Assembly (NCBI GenBank): GCA_041752395.1 | Contig: JBGSWN010000191.1 | Location: 1 to 64,000, forward strand | DNA from: UBA6168 sp041752395 | GTDB taxonomy: Bacteria > Bacteroidota > Bacteroidia > Chitinophagales > Saprospiraceae | Reading direction: 5' to 3' | Length of the DNA: 64,000 nucleotides | Shown here: positions 1 through 7,690 of the stretch, one piece after another | Position numbering within the stretch: the stretch's first letter is position 1 | Layout: each line of letters opens with the position of its first letter | The notes under the pieces: model-generated | Seen by the model: only the letters and a program-made list of their open reading frames with translations | The model's database searches: none | Told to the model about the DNA's origin: nothing | Made by a program: the position numbers and the translations under genes

Positions 1-15
1 TGGGCTAAAATTGGT

Positions 16-237
16 GAAGGTTGATGTCGAGGATGCTTGGGGCGATGTAAATCAGCGTGGATTCGATGTCAACGAAGCTTCTTTCGATGTAAATCGGCGT
101 GGATTCGATGTCAACGAAGCTTCTGTCAATGTAAATTGGCGAGGATTCGATGTAATTGAAGCTTCTTTCGATGTAAATCGACGTAGTGTCGATGTCGAGG
201 ATGCTCCGGTCAATGTAAATGAAGCTTCTGTCAAACT
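16..237. repeat. 21-bp tandem repeat tract
   Basis: Degenerate repeats of about 21 bp, better seen as 42-bp pairs, carry the core TTCGATGTAAATCG followed by GATTCGATGTCAACGAAGC. The tract may run off the left edge of the window. Both strands are open across it. The plus strand reads as heptads such as FDVNEAS and FDVNRRG; the minus strand reads as heptads such as FTSKEAS and LTSNPRR. Because neither strand continues into a recognisable domain, I treat it as a repeat rather than a gene. Confidence 0.8.
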
Positions 238-662
238 TGATTTCTTGGCCAATTGGCGGTGTGGTGCAGGTTCTAAAATCCAGTGTTTACAATCGTCGAA
301 GCAAGCAATATCATATAACTTGATGTTATTACCTAAAATTTACCTTAATCCAAAACCAGTACTTTTGAGCGGAAGCGCCAGCCTAAGTCATCGTGGATGT
401 AAGGCAGGTATAGCCGGCAGGCAAAGGCCTGGTAGGGTCGAAGCTGCCAGCCTGGGAGAAGGACTGCTCATGAAAAAGCCTTCCGGCAAGGCCTTAAAGT
501 TCCAGCTTGGCCGCAGCACCCTCCTTCAGGCCCGTGCATTGTATGGCCTGACCGGGATGAATCGGGTTGGCGTATTGGCAGCCTGTATTTTACACCGAAG
601 AAGAGGTGGTGGCTGTGAAGGCAAAAGCATGTTTCATACAAAACAAGTATCTGATCCATCCA
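238..662. other. Intergenic stretch with no recognisable gene
   Basis: Between the tandem repeat and the first clear stop codon at 663 I see no protein family, RNA or strong hairpin. The plus reading frame that begins in the repeat stays open to 727 but its composition does not look like coding sequence. Confidence 0.5.
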
Positions 663-1889
663 TCATTCAAATCGTGAAGCAAACAAAGGGGGCAAATTTT
701 CCAACATGGATGCCAGTGCAATTTTGACGGAATCCTTGGTCTCCTTTTCTTGACCAACAGCTAATTTACTGTTTTCTTTGTTCGCTTCCTGGATTTCCTT
801 TTCCACGGATTGCTTCAGCATCGGCTGGTCGGCAAGGGCATTGGCAAAGTCGTCAAAAGATTCTTGCGGGTTGGCGTATTTTTTCAGCTGATCGAGTTCA
901 ATATCGCCAGGGCTTGAATTTCCCTTCTGTTCCTTGAAATTGCTCCTAAGTTGAGCTTCTTTCGGGATATTGAAGAAATTGTTGTTTTTGATGGCTGCTG
1001 CCGATTGGCCATTTTTTGATCGCTCCGAGGCCAGGACGTAAATCAGACTTGGCGGCACTTTGCTCTTCAAACCAGCCACAAAGGCGTTTTCACCATGACT
1101 GGAAAAAAAACTAATATCAGGGTTGTCCTTTATGACTGAATTGAGGAGGTTGGCTAGATTGTTTATCCATTGTCCAGAATTCCAGGTATTCAAATATTCA
1201 CTGTCAAGATTCCCCGTCACCGTGTTTCCTTCGGTGCAGGCATAATTTGGTATTTGGGTTTCCTCTACTTGTTTTGAACAGGGTTTGTTCGTAATAGGTG
1301 GGTAATAATATAAGTAGGGTGAAATATTTTGGGTGGTAATCGGTGCCTTAGAGGTTGGTTGATAAAGGATGTAAGATTTCAAGAATAATGGCCTATGCAA
1401 GTCATCAAGTGTAGCACCTGCCTTTATGATGTTAAGCCCACCTTGGCTGTTGAAGGAAGCAAGTGCCATGCTCCCTATTAAGAGCACTCCCAAGGCCATC
1501 GGCCGAAAGATGTCGGGTTCACGAACTTCGGTGGCTTTATAGCTCTCTGCCAACAGCTTGGGCGGAACCGAATCCCAAGCGTGCCGCTCCATATCAACAA
1601 CTGACCCGTCATCAAGATGCTTGGCTTCCGAAGGTGCGGGTTCCTCTACTTCTGCTACTCCTACCAAATTAGGCAGCATCTTGTTCCATATTTCCTCCAT
1701 CATTACATGGGGTGGGGGAGCTGCTGGAAACAATTCAAAATAGTGGCGTAGGCATTCCAGCTCTTCTTTCAGTGAGGCATTATTTTCGATTTCAATTTCG
1801 AGTGCATCCACTTCGTTCGGGCTCAATTCGCCCTTGAGGTAACTGGTAAGTATGGGGAGGTAATCCGAGACTGCATTGATTTTTTTCAT
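663..1889 (-). CDS. Membrane anti-sigma factor with a glucosaminidase-like periplasmic domain
   Basis: A 408-residue protein. Residues 1-75 are acidic and helical and resemble the cytoplasmic anti-sigma (zinc-finger-less RsiW/FecR-like) helices: YLKGELSPNEVDALE followed by LECLRHYFELFP. One membrane segment lies at about 129-146 (MALGVLLIGSMALAS). The periplasmic part is mostly unassigned until about 275-375, where VLASERSKNGQS, NNNFFNIPKEA and ANPQESFDDFANAL align by eye with the ESNG, NLYGI and EESMADFFSFI signatures of the secreted glucosaminidase encoded at 3211-3819. It lies downstream of the sigma-factor pieces on the same strand, which supports an anti-sigma role. The glucosaminidase-like domain may bind peptidoglycan rather than cut it. 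The topology is inferred. Confidence 0.6.
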   Translation of the reverse strand: MKKINAVSDYLPILTSYLKGELSPNEVDALEIEIENNASLKEELECLRHYFELFPAAPPPHVMMEEIWNKMLPNLVGVAEVEEPAPSEAKHLDDGSVVDMERHAWDSVPPKLLAESYKATEVREPDIFRPMALGVLLIGSMALASFNSQGGLNIIKAGATLDDLHRPLFLKSYILYQPTSKAPITTQNISPYLYYYPPITNKPCSKQVEETQIPNYACTEGNTVTGNLDSEYLNTWNSGQWINNLANLLNSVIKDNPDISFFSSHGENAFVAGLKSKVPPSLIYVLASERSKNGQSAAAIKNNNFFNIPKEAQLRSNFKEQKGNSSPGDIELDQLKKYANPQESFDDFANALADQPMLKQSVEKEIQEANKENSKLAVGQEKETKDSVKIALASMLENLPPLFASRFE

Positions 1890-2148
1890 GACTTTTGGAT
1901 ATTATCAAATTTTTTAGGACGGAAACTTGCTAATTGTTGAGAACCCTGAAGTGATTTCATGCCTGAAACGGTAGTACTCAATATCCAGTGCCGTACAAAT
2001 TACCATAATTGCCGTCCGTTGGGGCTTCCCGGTTGCTGTGGTCTAGATGAAAACTGCCTAGTCTCTTCGTTAAATGGCTGTTTTCCCTCCTAAATCCCAA
2101 CCACCGACCAACCCCGTTCGCTTGTTATTCTGCCAATAAAACGACGGA

Positions 2149-2532
2149 TTAATCCGCCGATGGATGGCCATCTCGATTTTTCGTTTCTTTTATGTAGAGA
2201 ATGTGTTGTTTTAGCTCGGGTTTTTCCATTTCTTTTACTTGTATTTTTACTGTTTTCTTGTCAACACTCAAAAGTTTTGACAAACGGGTAATGCCCAGTG
2301 GCTTTTCATCGTTTTCCTTGATAATATACTTTAGGGACAGTATATTGCTCAACCATTTATGCTGCTCCCAGCTATACTTGAACTGTTCGACATAGGCAGC
2401 CAGCAAGCTATAAAAGGTGAGTGTTTGGGTCGTGTGTTCGGTAGGGTCCACCGTTTTTCCAGGGTCGTTCAAGGGCATTACAACGGCCTTTACAGGGTCA
2501 ATGTCGTTTATACAGTAGGGCAAGGTTCCCAT
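2149..2532 (-). CDS. C-terminal half of a split ECF sigma factor (region-4-like HTH)
   Basis: A 127-residue protein. Residues about 60-110 (LKYIIKE, PLGITRLSKLLSVDKKTVK) look like a region-4 helix-turn-helix that would contact the -35 element. Its ATG lies inside the last 25 bases of the upstream region-2 frame (2508-2981) in the -1 frame, so the two are either translationally coupled, joined by a -1 shift, or the result of a mutation. Together they make one ECF-like sigma factor of about 265 residues. No classical slippery heptamer is visible in the overlap. The anti-sigma gene follows on the same strand after about 260 bases. Confidence 0.55.
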   Translation of the reverse strand: MGTLPYCINDIDPVKAVVMPLNDPGKTVDPTEHTTQTLTFYSLLAAYVEQFKYSWEQHKWLSNILSLKYIIKENDEKPLGITRLSKLLSVDKKTVKIQVKEMEKPELKQHILYIKETKNRDGHPSAD

Positions 2533-2981
2533 AAGTCCAACATTTCCTCCGTTGCTCGTTCCAGTCTTAACATCTTTGAGGGTTCAAATGAATCCTCCTT
2601 GAACTTTGATTTACTGCGCCAATGCATCAAAAGTTCGTTGATGACTACACGCTTTAGATAGTACAATGTATTTCGCTCGGGCGGTATCTCAAGCTTCTTG
2701 TAATAAGGTTTCTTGTTCTCGTCGAGGTTGGCACTTTTGTCTAGGCAATCATGGTTCAGCCTCACCATCACATCATTGATGATGTCGGATGCCAAGGTGT
2801 TATCCTTGGCGCCATGAGCCATAAGGGTTTTTAAAAGGGGACAAAAAATGGCTTCATACAGCATCCTGAAATCCGAAACCTTGAACGTCTGTCGCCATTG
2901 GCGGTGCAGCCTATCAATGTCCGATGCAGCGTTTGCCACTTGGCTACTCACAGTCAGTTGTGTAGTTTTTTTCGCTGGCAT
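2508..2981 (-). CDS. N-terminal half of a split ECF sigma factor (region 2)
   Basis: A 157-residue protein. FRMLYEAIFCPLLKTLM, LASDIINDVMVRLNHD and YYLKRVVINELLMHWRSKSK match the order and character of sigma-70 region 2: the core-binding helix, the D-I-x-x-D-V segment and the basic -10 recognition helix. Full-length ECF factors of about 180-200 residues carry regions 2 and 4 in one chain; here region 4 lies in the overlapping downstream frame. The call rests on motif similarity only, so sequence divergence makes it moderately certain. Confidence 0.6.
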   Translation of the reverse strand: MPAKKTTQLTVSSQVANAASDIDRLHRQWRQTFKVSDFRMLYEAIFCPLLKTLMAHGAKDNTLASDIINDVMVRLNHDCLDKSANLDENKKPYYKKLEIPPERNTLYYLKRVVINELLMHWRSKSKFKEDSFEPSKMLRLERATEEMLDLWEPCPTV

Positions 2982-3157
2982 GAGAAATTGGATTAAATGG
3001 AACTTACCTTTTCGCCCTGTTTCACTAACGCCAAAGGGATAGTTCCAGCGTTAAAAAAGATGATATGTTGTTCAAGGAAGCTGTATATAAACTGATAATG
3101 CAGCATCGAATTTTTCCTGCGGAATTTTTGCGCATTTTTTTACCTTTTTTTTTGAAA

Positions 3158-3196
3158 TGGAAAAATTGGCCGCCAGCCTTTCGGCAAGGCGGCCAA
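3158..3196 (-). terminator. Rho-independent terminator of the glucosaminidase gene
   Basis: On the minus strand, arms TTGGCCGCC (3196-3188) and GGCGGCCAA (3174-3166) form a 9-bp stem with a smaller nested GCC/GGC pairing in the loop, followed directly by TTTTT. It starts 15 bases after the stop codon at 3211. Confidence 0.8.
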
Positions 3197-3210
3197 CGAT
3201 GCTGAATATA

Positions 3211-3819
3211 TCAGCTTCCATGATTCTTGTCAAAAACCGCAAGGTGATATCGCTCAATGACTTCTTTTAATTTGTCGCCCCAAGCCGGGTCGGTCGCAAA
3301 CTCGCTCAAGCCCTGTATCCAGCAGTCAACTCGCATGTTGCACTGCCATGCGTCGCTGTACCAAGGCCGTCCTTCGCTTAAGATAAAGCTGAAAAAATCG
3401 GCCATGGACTCCTCTGGGCCATTCGGATATACCCGGAAGCAGGTCCATGCGGTAATCCACTTACCGGTCTCGTCGTCGTATTGGTCGTGGGGCATGGAGT
3501 AAGTCGGGCCTTCCCAATCGAAACTGCAACAAATTCCATACAGATTGCCAGTCTTCTGTGCCAGTTCCGAATTGGTGCCATTACTCTCCAGAAGTGCAAT
3601 GGCTAAGGTCAGGCTCACTGGAAAATTGTATTTCGCTCTCATGCGTTTCGCCATTTTAACGAATTTGTCAATATAAACCACTCCTTTGTCACATCGTTCC
3701 GCAAGTATAAGTACAACTTCATCTTCTGTCATCTTGGCGGCATTTGGCTGTGCATTTGCCTTGTAGGTGGTCAGTTGGCCCACTAGGGCCAATACGCTGA
3801 TAATGATTTTGATTTTCAT
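3211..3819 (-). CDS. Secreted glucosaminidase-domain protein (GH73/FlgJ-like)
   Basis: A 202-residue protein with a signal peptide (MKIKIIISVLALVGQLTTYKANAQ). The mature part is one mannosyl-glycoprotein endo-beta-N-acetylglucosaminidase-like domain: PVSLTLAIALLESNGTNS supplies the presumed catalytic Glu of the GH73 LxxESGWGxS motif, GNLYGI matches the NLFGIK strand, and EESMADFFSFI matches the YxxxxxSxxDYxxxL segment. It would cleave or bind peptidoglycan in the periplasm or outside the cell. It is upstream of, and on the same strand as, the sigma/anti-sigma genes, which suggests one cell-wall-related regulon. A strong terminator follows, so it is probably its own transcript. Confidence 0.75.
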   Translation of the reverse strand: MKIKIIISVLALVGQLTTYKANAQPNAAKMTEDEVVLILAERCDKGVVYIDKFVKMAKRMRAKYNFPVSLTLAIALLESNGTNSELAQKTGNLYGICCSFDWEGPTYSMPHDQYDDETGKWITAWTCFRVYPNGPEESMADFFSFILSEGRPWYSDAWQCNMRVDCWIQGLSEFATDPAWGDKLKEVIERYHLAVFDKNHGS

Positions 3820-4556
3820 GATGAAACACTTTTTTTGGTTAAAAACTCAAGCGTTTCAAGGTACCCTGTTGCGCTCCGGCTATTAGCGTAAGTCTTACAA
3901 CAAGTAGATGCGATTGATACTTAGATGAGTAGAATAATTGAAGTGTTTTTTATAGAAATTTCGGTGGAAACACAAATCCGAAGTTTTACGTGTTTTCCCG
4001 TAGCAATTCTAGCTCGTCATTTCGGCTTTTAGGTGGGTTTCGTGCAATCGGCTATATCCGGTAAGATGAAAATAGCGCTCTGAATTCTGGAGAAATGCAT
4101 GTTTTTTTTCATTTGGTGACATAGAATTTGTACCTAAGAATACGGTATGATTAGTACACCCAGTAGGTTTGAATAAATGTAGGTATGGAAGGACCAAAAC
4201 ATGGCCGCCTAGTTAGCTTAAATGGACTTTTCCTAATGAACGCATCAGCATGAAAACATGCCAAAGGACTAAGTGGACTTGCAAAATGAGCCTTCAGAAT
4301 TAATAAAAGGCACCCTGCCCCAAATCAAGGGCGGGTTATTCCAACTCATCCCTCTGAATTCTTCGAAACTTTCCCAAAATTAACTCATCATGGCAGCGCA
4401 GGAAAATGAAACAGGTCAAAATTCTTCAAGCCAACCCAAATCAAGGAAAAACAAAATAATATTGTTAAGCATTGAAAATACTATAAATGTCAGCACTGTA
4501 ATCGCAGTATTGTTTAAATTGTAGCTCCCCTACTTAAATTATTTTTCATTCAAGAC
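3820..4556. other. Long intergenic region, nothing recognised
   Basis: About 740 AT-rich bases separate the glucosaminidase gene from the restriction island. A 62-codon minus frame at 4009-4197 has no recognisable features. No RNA gene, repeat or strong hairpin was seen. Confidence 0.5.
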
Positions 4557-4587
4557 TTGACTTTTTCTCCTTCCACTCCCATCTTTG
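4557..4587 (+). promoter_or_regulatory. Candidate Bacteroidota promoter for the restriction island
   Basis: TTG at 4557-4559, a 20-base spacer and CATCTTTG at 4580-4587, one mismatch from the Bacteroidota -7 consensus TAnnTTTG. Transcription would start near 4594, about 20 bases before the first start codon. Confidence 0.45.
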
Positions 4588-4613
4588 TAGCCTAATTACA
4601 AGACGAAAAATTT

Positions 4614-5174
4614 TTGAAAACTCCCTTGTCGAACATATCCACCATCCAAACTGGCGTCTTCGCCAAAACCACCAACGATGGGGATTTGGTCTATTTGCAA
4701 GCCAAGCATTTCGATGAGGCAGGGAACTTACAACAGGAATTGCACCCCGACCTGCCTTCAGCAGGCATCAACGACAAGCACCATTTAAGGGCTGGCGATG
4801 TATTGTTCGCCGCAAAAGGCTCTAAGAACTTTGCAGCCGTATATGAAGCAGAATATCCCGATGCGGTAGCATCTACCTCTTTCTTTGTGATTAGACTGGT
4901 GCTAGGGCAGATGATACCTGACTACTTAGCTTGGTTCCTGAACCACCCCAACACCCAACAACAACTAAAAGGGCAGGCCATCGGAACCAATATTGCTTCT
5001 ATCTCCAAAACAGTGCTGGAAGCATTGGAAATCGCAATACCTGCTATTTATGTGCAAAGAACCATTTTGAAAATACATGCCCTGCGCCAACACGAACGTG
5101 CCCTAAAGCAACGAATTGAGGAGCTTAGGGAAGTTCAGATACAAACGCAATTATTGAACGCAATAGAAAGGTGA
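4614..5174 (+). CDS. Single-TRD type I restriction S-subunit-like protein
   Basis: A 186-residue protein starting at TTG. It has the layout of half a type I specificity subunit: an N-terminal target-recognition domain (ISTIQTGVFAKTTNDGDLVYLQ, LRAGDVLFAAKGS, IASISKTVLEALEIAIP) and a C-terminal conserved helix (ALKQRIEELREVQIQTQLL). Full HsdS proteins have two such halves and about 400 residues, like the one at 9035-10303. It could act as a half-S dimer, be a second specificity source, or be a remnant. It opens the island 52 bases before hsdM. The TTG start follows from the lack of an upstream ATG in frame. Confidence 0.65.
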   Translation: MKTPLSNISTIQTGVFAKTTNDGDLVYLQAKHFDEAGNLQQELHPDLPSAGINDKHHLRAGDVLFAAKGSKNFAAVYEAEYPDAVASTSFFVIRLVLGQMIPDYLAWFLNHPNTQQQLKGQAIGTNIASISKTVLEALEIAIPAIYVQRTILKIHALRQHERALKQRIEELREVQIQTQLLNAIER

Positions 5175-5200
5175 CACCTTTCCAAAAAGGTGTCACCTTT
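5167..5200. promoter_or_regulatory. Tandem 15-bp palindromes between the partial S gene and hsdM
   Basis: Two copies of AAAGGTGNCACCTTT lie at 5167-5181 and 5186-5200, separated by CCAA. Each copy is itself a perfect dyad around one central base (A in the first, T in the second), and the two arms also pair with each other as a 15-bp hairpin. The first copy covers the stop codon of the partial S gene. No T-run follows, so an operator or mobile repeat is more likely than a terminator. Confidence 0.6.
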
Positions 5201-5226
5201 AGACGAACTGTAAATCCAACACCGCA

Positions 5227-6792
5227 TTGAAAAAAATAACACAATCCGACATCAACGACACCGTCTGGAAAGCCTGCGACACCTTTCGGGGCAGCATAGA
5301 CCCCAGCGTCTATAAGGACTACGTGCTCACCATGCTCTTCATCAAGTACCTCAGCGATGTGCATGACGACAAAATGGAAGCCTACCTCAAAAAGTACAGC
5401 GGCGACCAAGAGCGGGCACAGCGGGCCATGCAGCACGAGCGCTTTGTGGTGCCACAGAACAGCCATTTCAGGTACCTCTTCGAGCACCGCAACGAAACCA
5501 ATATCGGCGAACTGATTGACATCGGGCTGGAAGACCTCGTGGAAGCCAACCGGGGCAAGCTCCACAGCGAGGACGGGGCGGGCATCTTCCAGAATATCAA
5601 CTTCAACAGCAGTGTGCTGGGCGACACCAAGGACAAAAACACCCGCCTGAAAAACCTCCTGCTTGACTTCAACAAGGACAGCCTCGACCTCCGGCCCTCG
5701 CACCTCGAAGGCACGGACATCATCGGCGGGGCGTATATGTTCCTCATTGAAAAATTCGCCAGCGATGCGGGCAAAAAGGCGGGCGAGTTTTTCACGCCCA
5801 AAGAAGTTTCCACCCTCATTGCACGGCTCACGAAATCCGCCCCCGGCAGCCGCATCTGCGACCCGACCTGCGGCTCGGCCTCCCTGCTGATAAAGGCGGG
5901 CGAAGAAGTCGGCTCCGACAATTTCTCGCTCTATGGGCAGGAAGCCAACGGCAGCACTTGGGCGCTGGCCGTCATGAACATGTTCCTGCACGGCTTCGAC
6001 AATGCCGTCATCCGCTGGGGCGATACCATCCGAAACCCCAAGCTGAAAGAAGGCGATGCGCTCATGAAATTCGATACCGTGGTGGCCAACCCACCGTTCA
6101 GCCTCGACAAATGGGGCAAAGTGGAGGACAAGGACGGCGACAAGACCACCATCAGCTACGACCCCGAAACCGACCCTTATGGCCGATTCTGGCGGGGTGT
6201 GCCGCCCAAGAGCAAAGGCGACTGGGCCTTCATCACCCACATGATAGAAACCACCTACGAAGGCCGGGGCCGGGTGGGCGTGGTCGTCCCGCACGGCGTG
6301 CTCTTCCGGGGCAGCAGCGAAGGGAAGATACGCCAGAAGACCATCGAAGAAAACCTGCTGGAAGCCGTCATTGGCCTGCCCGCCAACCTCTTCTTCGGTA
6401 CAGGCATACCCGCCGCCATCCTCCTCTTCAACCGGGGAAAGGTCAACAACCGAAACGTGCTTTTCATAGACGCCAGCAAGCACTACGAATCCGCCAAGAA
6501 CCAGAACCGCCTGCGGGAGGCCGATATAGCGCATATCGTGGACAGCTACCGCCGCTTCAAGGACGGCCTACTGGCCCCCGGCGTGGTGGAGGACAAGTTC
6601 AGCTATGTGGCCAGCTTCGAGGAGATACTGGAAAACGAGTTCAACCTGAACATCCCCCGCTATGTGGACACTTTCGAGGAAGAAGCGGAAGTGGATATTG
6701 CAGCGGTGCAGGTGGAGATTGAACGATTGGAGGGGGAATTGGAAAAAGTGCAGAAGGAACTACAACTGTATTTGGATGAGTTAACCGCTTGA
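5227..6792 (+). CDS. hsdM: Type I restriction-modification system M subunit (DNA N6-adenine methyltransferase)
   Basis: A 521-residue protein starting at TTG. Residues 4-130 form the HsdM N-terminal helical domain (ITQSDINDTVWKACDTFRG). The methyltransferase domain follows: GEFFTPKEV at about 181, SAM-binding motif I DPTCGSASLLI at about 212, and catalytic motif IV NPPF at about 287. The C-terminus (VEIERLEGELEKVQKEL) is a coiled coil that contacts HsdS. The protein methylates adenine in the bipartite site chosen by HsdS and protects host DNA from HsdR. The gene is GC-rich compared with the hsdS, Shedu and PLD genes downstream, as expected for the conserved core of a mosaic island. Confidence 0.95.
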   Translation: MKKITQSDINDTVWKACDTFRGSIDPSVYKDYVLTMLFIKYLSDVHDDKMEAYLKKYSGDQERAQRAMQHERFVVPQNSHFRYLFEHRNETNIGELIDIGLEDLVEANRGKLHSEDGAGIFQNINFNSSVLGDTKDKNTRLKNLLLDFNKDSLDLRPSHLEGTDIIGGAYMFLIEKFASDAGKKAGEFFTPKEVSTLIARLTKSAPGSRICDPTCGSASLLIKAGEEVGSDNFSLYGQEANGSTWALAVMNMFLHGFDNAVIRWGDTIRNPKLKEGDALMKFDTVVANPPFSLDKWGKVEDKDGDKTTISYDPETDPYGRFWRGVPPKSKGDWAFITHMIETTYEGRGRVGVVVPHGVLFRGSSEGKIRQKTIEENLLEAVIGLPANLFFGTGIPAAILLFNRGKVNNRNVLFIDASKHYESAKNQNRLREADIAHIVDSYRRFKDGLLAPGVVEDKFSYVASFEEILENEFNLNIPRYVDTFEEEAEVDIAAVQVEIERLEGELEKVQKELQLYLDELTA

Positions 6793-6795
6793 ATT

Positions 6796-6901
6796 GTCTG
6801 AATCACGGATTAAACGGATTTAGGGATTACACAGATTTAGAACTAGCTCGGCACCAAAATCCGTGTAATCTGGGTAATCCGTGGCAATCCGTGATTCAGA
6901 C
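6796..6901. repeat. Dispersed palindromic repeat, copy 1
   Basis: Begins GTCTGAATCACGGATTAAAC and ends CCGTGATTCAGAC, so its ends pair as a hairpin. The interior repeats the CGGATT/AATCCG motif and contains CTCGGCACC. It is one of four copies around the GxxExxY gene. Confidence 0.85.
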
Positions 6902-6913
6902 AAAAGAGAAACT

Positions 6914-7021
6914 GTCTGAATCACGGATTAAACGGATTTAGGGATTACACGGATTCAGGGACTAGCTCGGCACCAAAAATCCGTGTCATCTGAGTAATCC
7001 GTGGCAATCCGTGATTCAGAC
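6914..7021. repeat. Dispersed palindromic repeat, copy 2
   Basis: Nearly identical to copy 1 and 12 bases downstream in the same orientation. The ends GTCTGAATCACGG and CCGTGATTCAGAC are inverted repeats. Confidence 0.85.
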
Positions 7022-7048
7022 AACAAGCACAGACAGCAAGCACAGCAT

Positions 7049-7429
7049 ATGAACACCGAACTGAAATACAAGGACATCACGGAAAAAATCATTGGGGCTT
7101 CTTTTGAAGTTCACAAATTCTTGGGCAATGGCTTTCAGGAAGTTATCTACCAAAGAGCTTTGGCTTATGAAATGCGGCTGGCTGGCTTGGAATTTTCTCG
7201 TGAAATTGAACAACCTATATTCTACAAAGGGCTTGAGGAGCCAATTGGAACCAGAAGGGCAGATTTTGTAGTTGAAGGAAAGGTGCTAGTGGAATTGAAA
7301 GCAATCATCCAATTGGATGATGTTCATCTGGCGCAAGCCTTGAACTATTTAAAAGCATACAAACTCGAAGTCGGTTTACTGATCAACTTTGGAAGCAAAA
7401 GTTTGACCTTTAAACGATTGGTGCTATGA
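7049..7429 (+). CDS. GxxExxY family protein
   Basis: A 126-residue protein. The signature GFQEVIY (GxxExxY) lies at about residues 29-35 after EKIIGASFEVHKFLGN. A later segment, GTRRADFVVEGKVLVELKAI, has the D...ExK arrangement of the PD-(D/E)xK nuclease fold, which is where this family is usually placed. Its cellular role is not established. I take the ATG at 7049 rather than an upstream in-frame codon at 7001, because the latter lies inside the repeat. It sits between two pairs of palindromic repeats, so it may have arrived as a repeat-flanked cargo gene. Confidence 0.85.
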   Translation: MNTELKYKDITEKIIGASFEVHKFLGNGFQEVIYQRALAYEMRLAGLEFSREIEQPIFYKGLEEPIGTRRADFVVEGKVLVELKAIIQLDDVHLAQALNYLKAYKLEVGLLINFGSKSLTFKRLVL

Positions 7430-7435
7430 AAAAAT

Positions 7436-7542
7436 GTCAGAATCACAGATTAAACGGATTGAAGGATTGCACGGATTAGGGAACTGCTTCGGCACCAAAA
7501 ATCCGTGTCATCTGTGCCATCCGTCTAATCCGTGATTCAGAC
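7436..7542. repeat. Dispersed palindromic repeat, copy 3
   Basis: Starts GTCAGAATCACAGATTAAAC and ends CCGTGATTCAGAC. It is the same family as copies 1 and 2 with a few substitutions and follows the GxxExxY stop codon by 6 bases. Confidence 0.85.
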
Positions 7543-7557
7543 GAAAAATGCACAATT

Positions 7558-7653
7558 GTCAGAATCACAGATTAAACGGATTGAAGGATTGCACGGATTA
7601 GGGCACCAAAAATCCGTGGCATCTGAGTAATCCGTCTAATCCGTGATTCAGAC
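7558..7653. repeat. Dispersed palindromic repeat, copy 4
   Basis: Same ends as copy 3 with a shorter middle (about 96 bases). It ends 37 bases before the Fic gene. Confidence 0.85.
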
Positions 7654-7690
7654 AACAAAAGCTGACAACAAGCAACATCAATAATAAAAC

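Noticed and set aside
16..237. Repeat tract considered as a CRISPR array
   Set aside because: The units are contiguous 21-bp repeats with no unique spacers and no cas genes nearby.
52..252. Minus-strand frame with FTSKEAS heptads as a gene
   Set aside because: It is the mirror of the repeat and has no start signals or domain.
3072..3257. A 61-codon minus frame overlapping the glucosaminidase end
   Set aside because: It runs through the terminator hairpin and has no similarity or start signals.
4009..4197. A 62-codon minus frame in the intergenic region
   Set aside because: No domain, no promoter and random-looking composition.
5125..6534. Long minus frame opposite hsdM
   Set aside because: A shadow of the GC-rich hsdM reading frame; its peptide has no domain.
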